NCBI RefSeq assembly: GCF_900323545.1 | Contig: NZ_OOHN01000007.1 | Span: 1-38,778 of the forward strand | From: Actinomyces sp. Marseille-P3109 | GTDB taxonomy: Bacteria > Actinomycetota > Actinomycetes > Actinomycetales > Actinomycetaceae | DNA length: 38,778 nucleotides | Direction of reading: 5' to 3' | Shown here: piece by piece, positions 8,146 through 19,000 of the stretch | How the letters are laid out: each line of letters opens with the position of its first letter | Position numbering within the stretch: the first letter of the stretch is position 1 | The notes under the pieces: model-generated | Seen by the model: the letters and a program-made list of their open reading frames with translations, nothing else | Databases searched by the model: none | Told to the model about the DNA's origin: nothing | Program-made: the position numbers and the translations under genes

Positions 8146-8919
8146 ATGGCGCAACGACACCCTAACACGTGGTTCGTCCGACGCGGAACCGCGAAGGGCA
8201 CCCGCCCCCTTTACATCTTCCCCCACGCAGGCGCAGGCGCCGCAAGTGTCCACTCGCTCGTAACTGCCCTGGCAAGCTCATTCGACGCATATGCAGTGCG
8301 GCTCCCTGGCCGAGAGTCGCGCGTACGGGAGCCGTTTTTTCTCGACCTGAACCTCCTGAGCGCTGAATTGGCGCGTGAGATAGCCGGACACGCCCAAGGT
8401 GATCCCCCTGTCCTATATGGCCACTGTGGTGGCGCGACAATCGCTTGGATGACGACTCGACGGCTCCAGGAGGGACACAGCGTGAACGCCGAACTCGCAG
8501 TCTCCTCGCACCCCGCTCCCGGGACGAGCCCCCGCAACCCATCATGGATCCTTCCGCGAGAAGCGTTCCTCGCCCAAGTTCGCACGGACGGCTATCTGCC
8601 TGAGGGGCTAGTAGAGCACGACGAGATCATGGCGATCTACGAGCCAATCCTGCGGGCTGACTATGAGCTCATAGAGAAGTTCGAGTTGAAAATGAACGCC
8701 GAGGCTTCCTCGTTCCCGACCATCCAGGGCGGTGCACTTGGGCTGTACGGTTCGGCGGACACGACGGTGACTCGAAAGCAAATCGAAGCGTGGGCAAGGC
8801 TGTGTACTGAGGATGTCGAGGTCATTGAACTCATCGCAGGTCACGACCTCCCGCGGGCCGTCCCACACGCGATCGCCGATGCCTTGGTCCATAGATTCGA
8901 CCCGGGCTCGGCGATATGA
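8146..8919 (+). CDS. Type II thioesterase with a Cys nucleophile
   Basis: 257 aa, alpha/beta-hydrolase of the type II (editing) thioesterase family. The N-terminal PLYIFPHAGAG and LPGRESR motifs are standard. The nucleophile elbow reads YGHCGGA, so residue 94 is Cys where the family normally has Ser (GHSMG or GHSLG). Asp205 (YGSADTT) and His233 (AGHDLPR) complete a plausible triad. Type II enzymes remove misprimed groups from carrier proteins or release carrier-bound intermediates. Cys nucleophiles are known in some terminal NRPS thioesterases that act by transfer or cyclisation. It stands alone on the plus strand between two minus-strand NRPS operons. A second thioesterase with Ser lies at 11765-10884, so the two may have different substrates. 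Confidence 0.9.
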   Translation: MAQRHPNTWFVRRGTAKGTRPLYIFPHAGAGAASVHSLVTALASSFDAYAVRLPGRESRVREPFFLDLNLLSAELAREIAGHAQGDPPVLYGHCGGATIAWMTTRRLQEGHSVNAELAVSSHPAPGTSPRNPSWILPREAFLAQVRTDGYLPEGLVEHDEIMAIYEPILRADYELIEKFELKMNAEASSFPTIQGGALGLYGSADTTVTRKQIEAWARLCTEDVEVIELIAGHDLPRAVPHAIADALVHRFDPGSAI

Positions 8920-8922
8920 CGA

Positions 8923-10881
8923 TCAGGAAGACCCGGATACCCCGTCTACGAAGAGGTCCAATTCAGAAACGACTGGATGTTCGAAGATGTCTCGCGGCCG
9001 AATTTTCTTCCCTGTGTACATGGTCAGTTGCCGCGCCAATGTTGCCGCTAGCATGGAGTCGCCGCCGAGGACGAAAAAGTTGTCTGATGGCGCGCAAGAC
9101 TCAATGCCCAAGATGTCTGCCATGAGCGTAGCCGCTGAGCCCTGTTCATGCGCCGCCTCGTTTGCTGCAGGATCGGGTTCGAGATGTTCCCATGGCAACG
9201 GTAATGCCTTGCGGTTGATCTTATCTGCTTGATTTCGAGGCAACCGCGGCAACTGAATCACTGTCGACGGAACCATATGGGCTGGCAGCCGTGCCGCAAG
9301 GGAATCACGCAGATCGGTTACGTCGAGCTCGCCTGGCGAAACGACATAACCAACCAGCTGGTACCGCCCGGTAGGCGTCTCGACGGCTTGCACGACGGCC
9401 TCATTGATATAGGGGACGGACAGGATGGCAGCCTCGATCTCCGCGAGCTCGACCCTTATGCCGTTGATCTTAACCTGCTCGTCAATTCGGCCGCAGTGTT
9501 CGAAGGCACCATCCGCTCTCCGACGGACAAGGTCCCCGGTGTGGTAAATCCGCAGCCCTGGCTCCGTAGCGCTGGGATCGGGGACAAACTTGTCCGCCGT
9601 CGCCCGTCCAGACACGTAACCAAGAGCTAACTCGCTACCGCCGACAAGCAGTTCACCGATCTCTCCATCAGGGACGTCCTCTCCCTCTGGCGAGACAATG
9701 CGGCAGGTTGCCCCGGGCCAAATCCGACCGATGGGGACTAGGCCATCTCGATCATCGGCGCTTGCAGTATGTGTCGTGATCCGATTCGCCCACGGCACGA
9801 GTGCGGATGTCACGATGTTCACTTCGTTGGCTCCATACCAGTTGGCGATCTCAAACTCAAGATCGGGTCGGCCCCACTCGCGAACCCGGTCACTGCCGGT
9901 GAGCAGCATCCGCAAACTTGACGGCGGCCAGTCGAGCCGAGCTAGAGCCTCCGCTAGCGGGGCGACAGCAAAACACTGACTGACGCGCTCCCGTCGGATC
10001 CATGTCGCGAGAGCCGGGGGATCAGAAGTCAGGCCTGCCGGGGGAATCGACAAATGTGCCCCCGCTACGAGGAAAGGCCAGATGACCACGCTCGCCGAGA
10101 CATTGGTATGCGGAGGGAAGAGCCAAGCACCGCGCTCGTGCGCAGAGATACGGTGGCATTCGATCTGCGTAAGTGCCGCATGTGTCCACGTACGGTGAGG
10201 AACCCGGACGAGCTTTGGAACCCCAGTGGAGCCTGAGGTTTGCACGAGGCAAGCGGTGTGCTCGGGACCAATCTCTACCCTTCCTTCCGAGACAACCTTG
10301 GCCGCACCCGTAAGCGGGTCACCAAGCCGAGTTACATCAAGAACATCTAGCCCCTGGCTGACCCGGATGTCGTATGCCCCCTCCGGCTCAACACAAAGCA
10401 ACGGCTCAGAATCGCGGACGAACTTAGCCAACCACTCGGGAGGCCCCTCAGGGTCTAGAAGAAGGCTGGCAGCTCCGATACGCGAGATGGCTATAAGCGT
10501 GACGATAGTCGCCACCGAACGTGGCATCCGTACGGCCACGGCCGATCCGGGTCTGGCGCCGCGCTCCACGAGCTCACTGGCTAGCCCGATGGAGTGAGAA
10601 ACGAGCTCCTTATAGGTGAGGGAGGCCTCGTCATCGGAGACGGCAGGAGCCGCAGGTGTCCGCTTCGCAACCAGGTCAATGCGCTCGTGAATTGGCTGGA
10701 AATCATAGGGAGGGCTGCTTACGGCCGGTGGGGTTGTTGGCCAGACCATGTCAATATAGTCCAAACACGCCTCACGGGAGCCTTCAAAATCCACCTTGCG
10801 CCAACCGGCCGGCATCACGCAAGATAGTGGCCACGTAGAGTATTGGCTGCGGTCGTTGATGACGACGACATGTGTAGACAA
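8923..10881 (-). CDS. MbtH-A-PCP fusion, probable aryl-acid starter loading protein
   Basis: 652 aa. Residues 1-50 are an MbtH-like domain with the family's Trp and Gly positions (STWPL...PAGWRKVDF...CLDYIDMVWP). An A domain follows with TSGSTGVPKL, IYHTGD and a terminal Lys in ADKINR. A PCP (NFFVLGGDSML) closes the protein. By hand alignment the residue that normally is Asp235, which holds the substrate amino group, is Asn (HTNVSAS), and position 278 is Ala, as in DHB- or salicylate-activating enzymes. This suggests a carboxylic acid without an alpha-amino group. MbtH-A fusions such as SlgN1 and NikP1 are known but uncommon. The start chosen is TTG at 10881: GGAGG lies eight bases upstream, whereas the longer TTG start at 10896 overlaps that site. 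It follows the thioesterase stop by two bases. Confidence 0.85.
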   Translation of the reverse strand: MSTHVVVINDRSQYSTWPLSCVMPAGWRKVDFEGSREACLDYIDMVWPTTPPAVSSPPYDFQPIHERIDLVAKRTPAAPAVSDDEASLTYKELVSHSIGLASELVERGARPGSAVAVRMPRSVATIVTLIAISRIGAASLLLDPEGPPEWLAKFVRDSEPLLCVEPEGAYDIRVSQGLDVLDVTRLGDPLTGAAKVVSEGRVEIGPEHTACLVQTSGSTGVPKLVRVPHRTWTHAALTQIECHRISAHERGAWLFPPHTNVSASVVIWPFLVAGAHLSIPPAGLTSDPPALATWIRRERVSQCFAVAPLAEALARLDWPPSSLRMLLTGSDRVREWGRPDLEFEIANWYGANEVNIVTSALVPWANRITTHTASADDRDGLVPIGRIWPGATCRIVSPEGEDVPDGEIGELLVGGSELALGYVSGRATADKFVPDPSATEPGLRIYHTGDLVRRRADGAFEHCGRIDEQVKINGIRVELAEIEAAILSVPYINEAVVQAVETPTGRYQLVGYVVSPGELDVTDLRDSLAARLPAHMVPSTVIQLPRLPRNQADKINRKALPLPWEHLEPDPAANEAAHEQGSAATLMADILGIESCAPSDNFFVLGGDSMLAATLARQLTMYTGKKIRPRDIFEHPVVSELDLFVDGVSGSS

Positions 10882-10883
10882 AA

Positions 10884-11765
10884 CTAGATCCTCCAATCTT
10901 GAAGCTTGTTCTTCAGCTCACCCACAATGGTAGACACCAGTTGGGAGGCGTCGTCAAAGGCATGAAAATGGTCACCCTCGACTCTCCGTAGTTCAAACGA
11001 TCCGGTAGTGACCTCGGCCCAGTCATCCAGGCTCTCGACATCGACGACGGGATCAGCGGAAGCCTGGTAGCAGAGCACTGGGCATTGAAGCTGCGGCAGC
11101 GCCACATCCGGCTGGTAACGAGCGTGCAACCCGAGGTCCGAGCGCAGGATAGGGGCCAGCACATCACGCAATTCAGGACTCTCGACGATCTGGGTGTCGA
11201 TTCCCCCAAGCCCGGCAAGGGTCGCCCAAAATTCCTCATCAGGTGCGGAATGCAAAGTGCGGTGGAGCATCACTCCGGGAGGCGAGCACGACGATACAAC
11301 CAGCATACGGGGAGCCAGCCCAAGCGTGCTGAGCCGGACAGCGGCCTCGTACGCCACAATGCCCCCGAGGCTGTGCCCGAGGAGGACTATGTCACCCAAG
11401 CCAAGCGTCGACATCTCCTCAGCTACCGCAACTCCGATATCGCGGACACTGCAGGCGAAAGCCTCGGCGTAACGGTCACCACGACCAGGATACTGGACGC
11501 CCCACAGCCCCACGTCTTTCGACAACTTGGCATTCCACGGCGCGAAGACTTGAGCCGAACCACCTGAGAACGGGAAGCAGACAAGGTTGGTGTTGGCAGT
11601 GGTCGATGCGCCGAGGCTCCGCAGCCACGGTTTTGCTGGCAAAAGTCCCTCCGAGATCTGAGTTGGGCAAGGTACGACACCAAGCCCTTGCATACCGATT
11701 GTCTTGCCCTTCTTCAAGCAGGAAGCGGAGATAGACAGATCCTCGAAAGAACTCTCGTCCTTCAT
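10884..11765 (-). CDS. Type II thioesterase (Ser nucleophile)
   Basis: Up to 293 aa. It has the type II thioesterase signatures LVCFPFSGGSAQVF, YPGRGDR, the elbow GHSLGG and a C-terminal His in EGDHFHAFDD. It is likely to proofread carrier proteins or to release a carrier-bound modified amino acid, as recalled for TioQ-type and NikP2-type enzymes. It sits directly before the MbtH-A-PCP gene in one operon. The first 40 or so residues are unusual for the family and no good ribosome-binding site precedes 11765. An internal ATG at 11693 (after AAGAAGGG) may be the real start. Confidence 0.88.
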   Translation of the reverse strand: MKDESSFEDLSISASCLKKGKTIGMQGLGVVPCPTQISEGLLPAKPWLRSLGASTTANTNLVCFPFSGGSAQVFAPWNAKLSKDVGLWGVQYPGRGDRYAEAFACSVRDIGVAVAEEMSTLGLGDIVLLGHSLGGIVAYEAAVRLSTLGLAPRMLVVSSCSPPGVMLHRTLHSAPDEEFWATLAGLGGIDTQIVESPELRDVLAPILRSDLGLHARYQPDVALPQLQCPVLCYQASADPVVDVESLDDWAEVTTGSFELRRVEGDHFHAFDDASQLVSTIVGELKNKLQDWRI

Positions 11766-11828
11766 CGGGTAGCCCTGGCAAGAATGAAATGAACGGCAGT
11801 CGCGAATCTGCGTACTAGGGAGGAAACC
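11766..11828. promoter_or_regulatory. Short divergent intergenic region
   Basis: 63 bp separate the divergent thioesterase and flavin-monooxygenase genes, too little for two ordinary promoters unless they overlap each other or the thioesterase 5' end. If the thioesterase starts at 11693 the spacer grows to 135 bp. No clear -10/-35 pair was identified. Confidence 0.35.
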
Positions 11829-12989
11829 GTGAAAGCACTCGTGGTCGGTGGAGGCATCGCTGGTCTGGGAACAGCGCTCGCACTCGCCGATGACGGCTGG
11901 GAAGTCGAGGTCCTTGAGAAGTCTCCAAGCCTACGGGCCAGTGGTTACATGATGAACATCCTGGGCCCAGGGTTCGCGGCGGCCGAGACGCTAGGACTCG
12001 TCCCTTGGCTGCGAGACAAGGAACTGGGCACTTTTACAACCCACCTGGTGGACAGGGAAGGGCGACGCCGAGTGACAATGCCCGCATCGTTCGCCGAGGG
12101 CGCCCGAGGCAGTCGGTCTCTTTCATTGTTCCGGGGAGATCTTGAGCAAGCGTTATTCCAGGCCGCCTCTCAACGCGTCAACATTCGCTTCGGGATGGGC
12201 ATCGCAACAGTCGCGTCCTCTTCCAAGGGAACGATTGCTACGCTCACCGACGGCGCGACCGTCTTCGTTGACCTTCTTGTCGGTGCCGATGGGCTCAACT
12301 CAACGGTGCGCTCGCTCACCTTCGGCGACGGCTACCGAGTGGACAAGCCATACGTCCTCGCTGCCTGCAAGTTGCCTGCTAGCCCGTCAACGCTTCCGGC
12401 GGAGAGCGCGACGACATTCATTGACCCGGGCCGTACTATGGGCATCGTAAACCTCAGCCGTGATAAAGCATGCGCGTTCTTCACATACCGCTGCGAGGAC
12501 CCAGACGCCGAGCTCGACGCTGGGGTCGTGGCGTCTCTCCAGAAGCACTTCGCCGATGTCCAAGGCGGTGCACCGGAGGTCCTCAGCCAGATTGCCGAGT
12601 CTCCCTCGACAGTTTACTTCGATCGAGTCAGTCAGGTTGTCATGCCACGCTGGAGCAAAGGGACTGTAGTGCTCGTCGGAGACGCCGCCTGGTGTACTTC
12701 CCTCTTCGCTGGTTACGGTGGTTCGCTGGCCCTCCATGGTGCTCAAACGTTGCGAGAATACCTGTCTGGCAGTAGAGCGGCCGCCGAACTTTCTGCTCGA
12801 CTGGACGCATGGGAGAAGGCGCTACGCCCGGTGGTGGAAAAGCGGCAGAAGGAGTTCAAACAGAGCGAGCGGTACTTCTCTCCCACTAACAGGGCTGCGA
12901 TTCGACTGAATGAGCTTACGTTACGCGCAATGCTCTTGCCAGGTATCAGCACACTGGTGCAACGTTCCATCCAGCGCAAGAAGTTCTAA
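11829..12989 (+). CDS. FAD-dependent monooxygenase (group A, TetX/UbiH type)
   Basis: 386 aa. An N-terminal Rossmann motif GGGIAGLG (residues 7-14) binds FAD. The DG motif is in GADGLNSTVR (about 152), and the second FAD motif GDAAWCTSLFAGYGGSLAL lies at about 282. The architecture is that of single-component aromatic hydroxylases and tetracycline-type monooxygenases. The start is GTG with GGGAGG five bases upstream. It is the first gene of the main NRPS operon, so it is probably a biosynthetic enzyme, for example hydroxylating the aromatic starter or its kynurenine-like precursor. Degradation or resistance is an alternative. No membrane segment or signal was seen. Confidence 0.87.
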   Translation: MKALVVGGGIAGLGTALALADDGWEVEVLEKSPSLRASGYMMNILGPGFAAAETLGLVPWLRDKELGTFTTHLVDREGRRRVTMPASFAEGARGSRSLSLFRGDLEQALFQAASQRVNIRFGMGIATVASSSKGTIATLTDGATVFVDLLVGADGLNSTVRSLTFGDGYRVDKPYVLAACKLPASPSTLPAESATTFIDPGRTMGIVNLSRDKACAFFTYRCEDPDAELDAGVVASLQKHFADVQGGAPEVLSQIAESPSTVYFDRVSQVVMPRWSKGTVVLVGDAAWCTSLFAGYGGSLALHGAQTLREYLSGSRAAAELSARLDAWEKALRPVVEKRQKEFKQSERYFSPTNRAAIRLNELTLRAMLLPGISTLVQRSIQRKKF

Positions 12990-13063
12990 CATATTCACTG
13001 CCGCAGGCATCCCCTCGGGTTCAGCACGTCCGAGTACATACCACGCGGGAAGAAGGAGGACCC

Positions 13064-16000
13064 ATGACAAACGGTGATCTGTCGGCTGCCCAAGAAGCAA
13101 TCCTTGTCGACCAGCTGCTCAAGCCCGACACGCCCAACAGCACTGCAACGATCTGGCGCATCCGAGGAACGCTCGACGTCCGCCGATTGCTCAACGCCAT
13201 CACAGAGACCATTCGGGAGACGCCAGCGTTACACGTCGGCTTCGTCGCCGACGAGTCTTCCCAGCTGCACGCAGTGCCGATGCTCTCTACAAGATGGGCA
13301 CCCGAATTCCATGACACCACAAGCAATGAGCAGCCAGAGGCTGGGGCCCGAGCGCTTGTCCTCGAATTGTGTAGCCGCCCCTTTGAATTGTCCGAAGGAG
13401 CCCTCTTCCGTATCGCCGTCATCCGAATCGCCGAACAAGAGCACATCATGGCAATGGTGCTCCATCACGTCCTGACGGATGCATACGGTGTTTTTGACGT
13501 TCTCTCCCAAGGGATCGCTCGCGCCTACCGGGGCCTGCGCCAGCCATCGCGAGGGGGGCCTGCAGATGACCCCCTTGCAGGTGGTGTGAGGGATGCGACC
13601 TATCGACAGTCACCTCTCTTCCAGGAGGACTCCGAATTCTGGCAGGACTATCTTAGTCGGACTGCTCCAGCCGCTCGGCTGCCAAGGAATGGCATCGCCT
13701 CGTCCGACATCACCGGCGGTCAGTGGGCCGCACTTGGCACCGCGCTGGGAATTTCAAGTTGTACGATGGCCATCCCCCGAGATCGTATCGAGGGCAATAT
13801 CATAGCCCCTGCTGCGCCAGGGTCAATCGGATTTCCCGACTTGGTCATGGCTGCCGTCGTAGGTTTCATCTCGAGAATCTGCGCATCGCCGCGCTTCACT
13901 TTTTCCTTCACCGTTAACTTCCGGCACGGCGCCTACCGGACCGTCCCCGGGTTGTACTCAAACGCTGTACCGATGAGCGTCGAAGTGCCACTTGAGGTGT
14001 CGACGAGGGAACTCGCGCAACGTTTAAGCTCAGAACGGCTAGAAGTTCTCCAGCACGCCGAGTATAATGTCGCCCTCATGAAACGAGTTTCAAGCCGGAC
14101 AGGTTCGACCCGAAGCCCTTTTGGCCCGGTAGTCAACATCATGCCATTTCTGGCTGAACTTGACCTTGCCGGCGCTGTCGGCACCCTAGATGGTGGTATC
14201 TTCGGTGCTCCCAATGAGGCTATGGTGAGCGTGTTTACCGATGGCTCCGCTGACAGCGACCTGTTCGTTCGCATAGACGCCCCTGCGGAGTTGTACTCGG
14301 TGCACGATGTACGTGCACTCGGGGAGGTACTCACACAGTACCTCACTCAGGCCCTTCACCATCCAGATTGTCCAGTCGGCACTCTTGAGTTCACGCAAGT
14401 AACCGTCGCGCCCGCCGCAGCGGGAAACCTTCTCTACAGCGGCAGCTTCTTGGACATTGAACGTATGCTCACGGACAACGCTGTCCGGCAACCTGACGCT
14501 CCAGCAATCAGCAACGGCCACACTACCATGTCGCATGGCGATCTCGCAGACGCGGTGAATAGGGTGCGCCTCCTCCTCGCCGATGCAGGAGTTCAGCCCG
14601 GTGAAGTTGTGGCGCTGTCGCTCCCGATCAGTATTTCACTCGTCCCTGTTCAACTCGCCCTAGTCCTCTCTGGGGCGATCACCGCCCCACTTCCGCCTGG
14701 TTCACCGCTAGTATCCATTTCAACCAGCAATGGCGAAGGTCCCGCATGGCTTGTCTCCTTCGCCGGGCTGGACGAGGTCGTCGTCACGCCTGTGACGGAC
14801 GGCATACCCATGTGGAAGATGAGCGTCACCAGCGCCTCACCCCGCAAGGCTGATTTGCCGGTACGCGCTCGGCTCGAACCATCGTCGCCATGCTACTTCG
14901 CGGGCGGAATCACACTGACCAATGCTGGCCTATATGGCCTGCTTCTCAGAACGGCCAAAGCGGCCCAAATTCGGTCGGACGACAGGGTACTCATCCGTCA
15001 CGCCGGATGGGAACCACTCTGCGCCATCCTCACCGGTGCACTTATCCTTGTGCCATCGCACCGTGAAATCGACACTGACGCGACGGTTGCGTTCATTTCA
15101 GCCGGTGATCTCGGTGAAATGGCACCAAGCGGGCACACAGCCACCCAAGTGCGCGCCGTCGTGTACGCACGCGAACCCCTCCCGCCGGTTGCATACCGAG
15201 ACTGGGAAGAAGCAGGCGGCGGCCAACTGACGATGGGGTGGTCATCTGATCCCAGCCTGCCCCCCCTTGTCCTCACTCCAGCGCAGACTTCCGAACCTGT
15301 TGAAGTTCTGTATGGCGAAATCGCCGTCCGCGACCCACACGGCTTTCCAGTGGTGCACGGCTTCATCGGAAGGTTGCACGCAGTGCTCCCGGAAACATGG
15401 ACTACCTCACCAATTTCCGCGCTCCCCCTACTCGCGAGCATCGAGAGCGATCGGCTACGGCTGTGGGGGGACATCGACCGAGCGGTGACGACCTCTGCAG
15501 GGATTCTGTCGCTGCCCAGCTTGGAGCGCGTGGTCGAGGCGGAAACTGGCGTGAGTGAAGCCGCGGCTCGAGTCCTTTCTGCCGAGGCCCCTACTGGTCT
15601 GCCACGCCTCGCCATTTACGTCGTCCCGGCCGACGTAGGTCTTCTAGGGGGAGTTGAAAGCGCAATGAGCTTTGACGCCGGACTAGATCTCGTCAACGTA
15701 CGCGCTGTCGCCAACGCACACGTCAGTGGCCTCGCAACAGTGACCGATATCGTGGTGGTCGGAAACATCCCCCGCACCTCTGAAGGCCTCCCTCGACCAG
15801 AAGAACTTCCACTTATTGCGCCCGTCGGTGTCAGCCGGTTTCCATATACCGAGCAAGAGCAGAGAATCGCCGATCTGTTCCGGAAGGTGCTCGGGCGCTC
15901 CGAGGTTGCGGCGGGTGACGACTTCTTCCAGCTCGGTGGTGACAGTATCATGGCAATGCGGCTATCTTCCTTGGCCCGTCGAGCCGGTCTAGCACTCACC

Positions 16001-19000
16001 GTACGAGATGTCTTCGAGCGCCGAACGGTAGAAGGCCTGGCCGTGCGCATGACTCAGGCAAAGTCCTCTGCTGTCCCCTTGGGCGGCGGGTCGAGCAGAC
16101 TCCGGGAGTATCCGCTGCCTCCGGCGGCCGCCGTCTTTAATCGAGCCGACGCTTTCAACCGTTTCGCGCAATGGATAGCAATCACGACGCCCGCTGGACT
16201 GCGCTCTGAGGCCCTCTTGGCCATCGTGCAGCAGCTTCTAGAACGGCACGACGCGCTGCGTTCGCGTCGCGTTGGAGGGTCAATGGTTGCAAGCGAGCCG
16301 GGCGAGTTTGCGGCTGACCAGATCCTCGATATAGTCCAAGTCCCAGAGGCTCCTACAGGGTTCAAGATCGACGCCTTGAACACCTATGCTGCTACCGCGC
16401 TCGCTCACATTGATGCGCAAAACGGTGATCTTGTACGGTTCGTCTTCCTCGCCGGCCCAACGGGCACTACTGGACTCCTAATCTGCGCATTCCATCATCT
16501 TGTCATAGACGGCGTGTCTTGGCAGGTCATACTTGACGATCTTGCGACCATCTACGATTCGGTGCTGGTTGATGATGAATGTCACCTGCCGCATCCTTCA
16601 GTCACCTTCGCGGAATGGTCATACCACCTCCACCACATTTCTACCTACCCGTCGAGTTCCAGCCCGGGAGCTTGGGCTGCGTACCTCGACGGTATCCCGC
16701 ACGACGGCGTCGAGTTAGACCCTGATAAGGACGTCACAGGTACATCCGAAACAGTACACCTTGAGCTGGCCGCCCCCCTCAGCCGGGGGCTGAGAACGTG
16801 GATTGCCGAACGCCTTGAATGCAGTATTGAGGACATCCTCCTCGCTGCATATATCGACGCGCTACCCGAGAGCGCATCGCGACCGGTCGTTGTTCGGATG
16901 GAGGGGCACGGCCGCGACAGAACCCTGCCGGATGGGCGCGATCCTGCCCAGACCGTCGGTTGGTTCACCACGGTCTACCCGCTTCGCATTGATGTTTCGG
17001 ACTTGGCCAAGTCGCGCCCCAATGCCAGCCGATTCGTCACACAGACGGTGTACCGGGTGCTACGGGCTAAGGCGAGTTTACCTAGCGAAGTGACGTCGTA
17101 TGTTTTTGAGGCTTATGGTCGCAGCCAGTCCCTTAACGCACCTTCAGTGCCCCGCGCCGACGATGTTGGGTTCAACTACCTAGGACGCTTTGGCGCCTAC
17201 GAGGCAGGCAGCCCATGGGCGCCCTCAGAACGCACACCTGTAATCGTCCCAGCCACTGACCCACAGATGCCTTTAGCATCAGTACTCAACCTCGACACCG
17301 CGTCGATCGGAAACGCCGACTCTGAGGTAATCACTGCGACTTTCACATTCGCCACCCGCCATCTGCGGCGTGAGGTCGTGGAGAAGATTGCTCAAGACTG
17401 GCAGCAGAACCTCTCAGCATTGCACGATCTCGCGACTGACTTCCCAGAGGATTTGTTTGGCATGCTCGCACGGCATGTCTCTAGTCAGGAATGGGACGAC
17501 CTTACCCAGCGCTACGGCCAAATTGAGGAGATCTGGCCTTTGACACCACTTCAGCGCGGGCTGTATTATCACTGGTTGCGCTCAAGCACCGCAGGTGACG
17601 CCTACCAGCTGCAGTTCGCCTTCTCTCTTGAGGGAAATGTCAACGCTGACCGCCTCCGTACCGCAGTTGAAACGACGCAACGCCGTCTTCCAAATCTGCG
17701 CGTTATCTTCGTCAGTTCTGACAGCGGAGAGCCTCTTCAGGTCGTGCTCCCCGCAGCCGATAACCTCGTTCCCTTCAACGTCGTTGATCTCCGCCCCGGC
17801 CACTCACCGTCTGAAACGACGCTCCAGAAACTCCTAGCGGAAGCCCGGAGTTCCAGTTTCGACCTCGCAGCTTCTCCGCCTTTGGAGTTCACGCTCTACC
17901 TGCTCGGCGAGCAGACGTTCTGCCTGAGCCTTACTGCTCACCACATCCTGCTTGACGGCTGGTCCCTACCCCTGCTCCTCACTGAGATCCTCCAGGCCTA
18001 CGCGCAGGAAGGCCCCTATCCGACTCACATTGACACCCGATTCCGCTCGGCGCTACGCCACATCGTGGACACCGAAGACCTTGGAGCCACCGCGTGGACT
18101 ACCGAGCTCCAAGGCCTCGAGGCGCCACTGCTTCTCCCGGGGAGCTTATATGTCAACGAAGATGCCGAGAGCGTCGATTTCGGTGAAGTCGCCGTTGTGC
18201 TAGGGCGGGAGCAAAGCGCTCGGATTACCACCAGCGCCGCTGCACTCGGGGTCACGACTAGCGTCCTGCTCCAGTCCGCTTGGGCCGTCGCCATCTCGGT
18301 CGTCACGGGCTCTGAGGACGTCTGCTTCGGGAATACCGTGGCTGTGCGTCCGCACGAGGTCGAGGGGTCTCAGGAATGCATTGGTATGCTCGCTAACACG
18401 GTTCCGGTCCGTGTTCACACCAAGTTGGAACATACCCTCGCCGACGTGGCCCGGCAGGTGCAAGCCACCAGCCTGCGGACGATGGACCATTGGGGAGTTG
18501 GACTCGGGCAAATCCTCGCGGCTACGAACCGTCAAGAGCTCTTCGACAGCATCGTGGTCGTCGAGTCCTTTCCCATCGATCACAGTGCCCTGCGCGAGGC
18601 AAGCCTAGCCGCCAACCTCACCGTGACAGGAATCACGCCATACTCACCTACGCACTATCCTTTCACTCTGCTCGCAGCCGCGGATCCAGTGTTCTCGGCT
18701 ATGATTCAGTACCGGGGCGGACAGTCTGTTCGACGACGTGCTGAGCGGCTCTCCACGGCCCTGGCCGCTGTCCTCGACACCTTCATAGACGCGCCGCTGA
18801 CCCGGCTAGCTGAAATCGAGCAGTGCACTCCGGGCGAGCGCGAACGGCTCATCCACACCTGGAACGAAACCACCGGAGACTACCCGCATGTTCCGGTCGT
18901 GGAGCAGTTCCGCCGCTGTGCGCAGCAGTTGCCCGACAACGTGGCGGTCATCCATGATGGATCGACGTGGACCTACTCCGAACTGGATCTGGAGTCGGCC

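Noticed and set aside
10882..10896. TTG start at 10896 for the MbtH-A-PCP protein
   Set aside because: Its first codons are the GGAGG ribosome-binding site of the next in-frame TTG at 10881.
16091..17400. Reading the domain after PCP1 as a second condensation domain
   Set aside because: EGHGRD, NYLGRF and HHLVIDGVSW together identify an epimerisation domain, and a separate C domain follows it.
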